The notes under the pieces are model-generated. The model did no database searches. It was not told the origin of the DNA and saw nothing but the letters and a program-made list of their open reading frames with translations. Made by a program: the position numbers and the translations under genes. A stretch of 5,043 nucleotides of DNA from a bacterium. Lineage in GTDB: Bacteria > Planctomycetota > J058 > JACQDU01. Where the stretch lies: assembly GCA_016200955.1 (NCBI GenBank), contig JACQDU010000459.1, positions 1-5,043 on the forward strand, read 5' to 3'. Numbering within the stretch: the first letter of the stretch is position 1; each line of letters begins with the position of its first letter. Below, piece after piece: positions 4,556-5,043 of the stretch.

Positions 4556-5043
4556 ATGGCGAAGCTGCGCATGGCGCTCGCGGGAGGGCGGCGGCACGGG
4601 ACGGCGTGCCTGCGCGCGCTCCTGGAAGCGGGCGTCGACGTGTGCGCGGTCTTCGGGTATCCGCCGACTCCCTCGGAGCAGGAGGTCGAGGAGCCGGTCT
4701 GCGAGCTCGCGCGCAAGGCGGGAGTCCCCTACCACGACGAGCCCGATCTGAGAACGAAGCCGGCGAAAGCGCTCCTCCGGGAGCTGGCGCCCGACGCGGT
4801 CCTCGCCGTGAAGTGGCGCCGCCTGTTCGACGCCGAGGCGCTCGCGATCCCGAAGCGAGGGACGTTCGTCGTCCACGACTCTCTCCTGCCGCACCTCCGG
4901 GGGGCCGCTCCTCTCAACTGGGTCCTGATCCTGGGAGAGAAGGACGGTGAGCGTCAGGTCGTCGCTGCCGGGGGTGTCGAACATCGTCCGGCCGATGACG
5001 GACGGGTCCACCCGGACGACGGGCAGGTCGCCCAGCGCGGCCA
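4556..5043 (+). CDS. Formyltransferase-family protein, N-terminal part (Fmt/sugar N-formyltransferase-like; 3' end missing)
   Basis: The first 130 residues match the N10-formyltetrahydrofolate-dependent formyltransferase fold. They show a Rossmann-type start MAKLRMALAGGRRHG with CLRALLEAGVDVCAVFGYP, then LAPDAVLAVKWRRLF (77-91), PKRGTFVVHDSLLP (99-112), LRGAAPLNW (114-122) and LGEKD (126-130). His107 and the SLLPxxRG loop are the active-site region. The WRRLF and HDSLLP wording resembles sugar-amine formyltransferases (ArnA N-domain or WbkC type) more than methionyl-tRNA formyltransferase, so I give no symbol. The N of the usual N-x-H catalytic motif is Val105. The catalytic Asp region should follow GE as GVTL..., but similarity stops at residue 130 (base 4945). 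The frame stays open to the right edge without family features. The ATG at 4556 has only a weak upstream GAAAG, but family similarity begins within a few residues of it. Confidence 0.75.
   Translation, partial: MAKLRMALAGGRRHGTACLRALLEAGVDVCAVFGYPPTPSEQEVEEPVCELARKAGVPYHDEPDLRTKPAKALLRELAPDAVLAVKWRRLFDAEALAIPKRGTFVVHDSLLPHLRGAAPLNWVLILGEKDGERQVVAAGGVEHRPADDGRVHPDDGQVAQRG
4943..5041 (-). CDS. Unidentified partial reading frame on the opposite strand beyond a suspected junction
   Basis: Read from the right edge on the minus strand, 33 codons give a protein-like sequence that includes GDLPVVRVDPSVIG and MFDTPGSDDLTLTV. All 33 end in G or C, and leucine is mostly ctg, unlike the ctc-rich genes of this window. 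The overlapping formyltransferase frame has 9 of 32 codons ending in A or T there. A plus-strand frame starting at 4944 shares the same third positions, so GC bias alone does not settle the strand. That frame, however, is rich in Ser, Thr and Arg with one acidic residue, as antisense shadows usually are. I do not recognise the family. The frame continues past the edge. It may come from another genome if the contig end is chimeric. Confidence 0.3.

Noticed and set aside
4253..5011. Minus-strand 252-residue frame running from the right end through the divergent gap
   Set aside because: Only the first part (5041-4943) looks like protein. The rest is antisense to the formyltransferase and crosses the palindromes, giving Arg/His/Ser-rich sequence without features.
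4941..5043. Simple frameshift explaining the lost formyltransferase C-terminal part
   Set aside because: Neither of the other two plus frames restores the expected GVTL and Asp-containing segment, so one inserted or deleted base does not explain the break.

Overview
This is a GC-rich window (roughly two thirds G+C by eye) with strong G/C preference at third codon positions, mostly ctc for leucine, and gcg, cgc and gag as common codons. Its content is typical of a Gram-negative, high-GC bacterium: an rlmN end, a secreted metalloprotease with a MYXO-CTERM-like tail, a CvpA-family membrane protein and a formyltransferase-family gene. Myxococcota, Planctomycetota or a related uncultured high-GC phylum would fit, but I cannot place it from sequence alone. 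Genes are cut at both ends, as in a metagenomic contig.

Layout. (1) 2-346, plus strand: the last 114 residues of RlmN, the 23S rRNA A2503 methyltransferase, including its essential C-terminal cysteine. A 17-codon frame (343-394) overlaps its stop. (2) 347-476: a convergent gap with a long hairpin (401-448) that could terminate transcription from both sides. (3) 477-3371, minus strand: a 964-residue secreted zinc metalloprotease of the DUF5118/DUF5117/DUF4953 group, with a signal peptide, HEVGHTLGLRH zinc site, SIMDY Met-turn and a C-terminal Cys/hydrophobic/Arg-rich sorting-type tail. (4) 3444-4256, minus strand: a CvpA-family inner-membrane protein with a 100-residue Pro/Ala-rich tail, 72 bp upstream of the protease and possibly co-transcribed with it. 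(5) 4257-4555: a divergent non-coding gap holding two more hairpins of the same repeat family as the one near 400-450. (6) 4556 to the right edge, plus strand: the start of a formyltransferase-family protein.

The genes are mostly housekeeping or poorly characterised and do not form an evident pathway. The protease and CvpA protein share a strand and an envelope location, which is the only plausible functional link.

I do not see a clear new biological system. The points most worth checking are the protease's sorting-type tail, a family of CACGAAG-type palindromes in the gaps, the missing catalytic asparagine in the formyltransferase, and an abrupt loss of formyltransferase similarity near 4945. 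That last point suggests a chimeric contig end or a real recombination junction.
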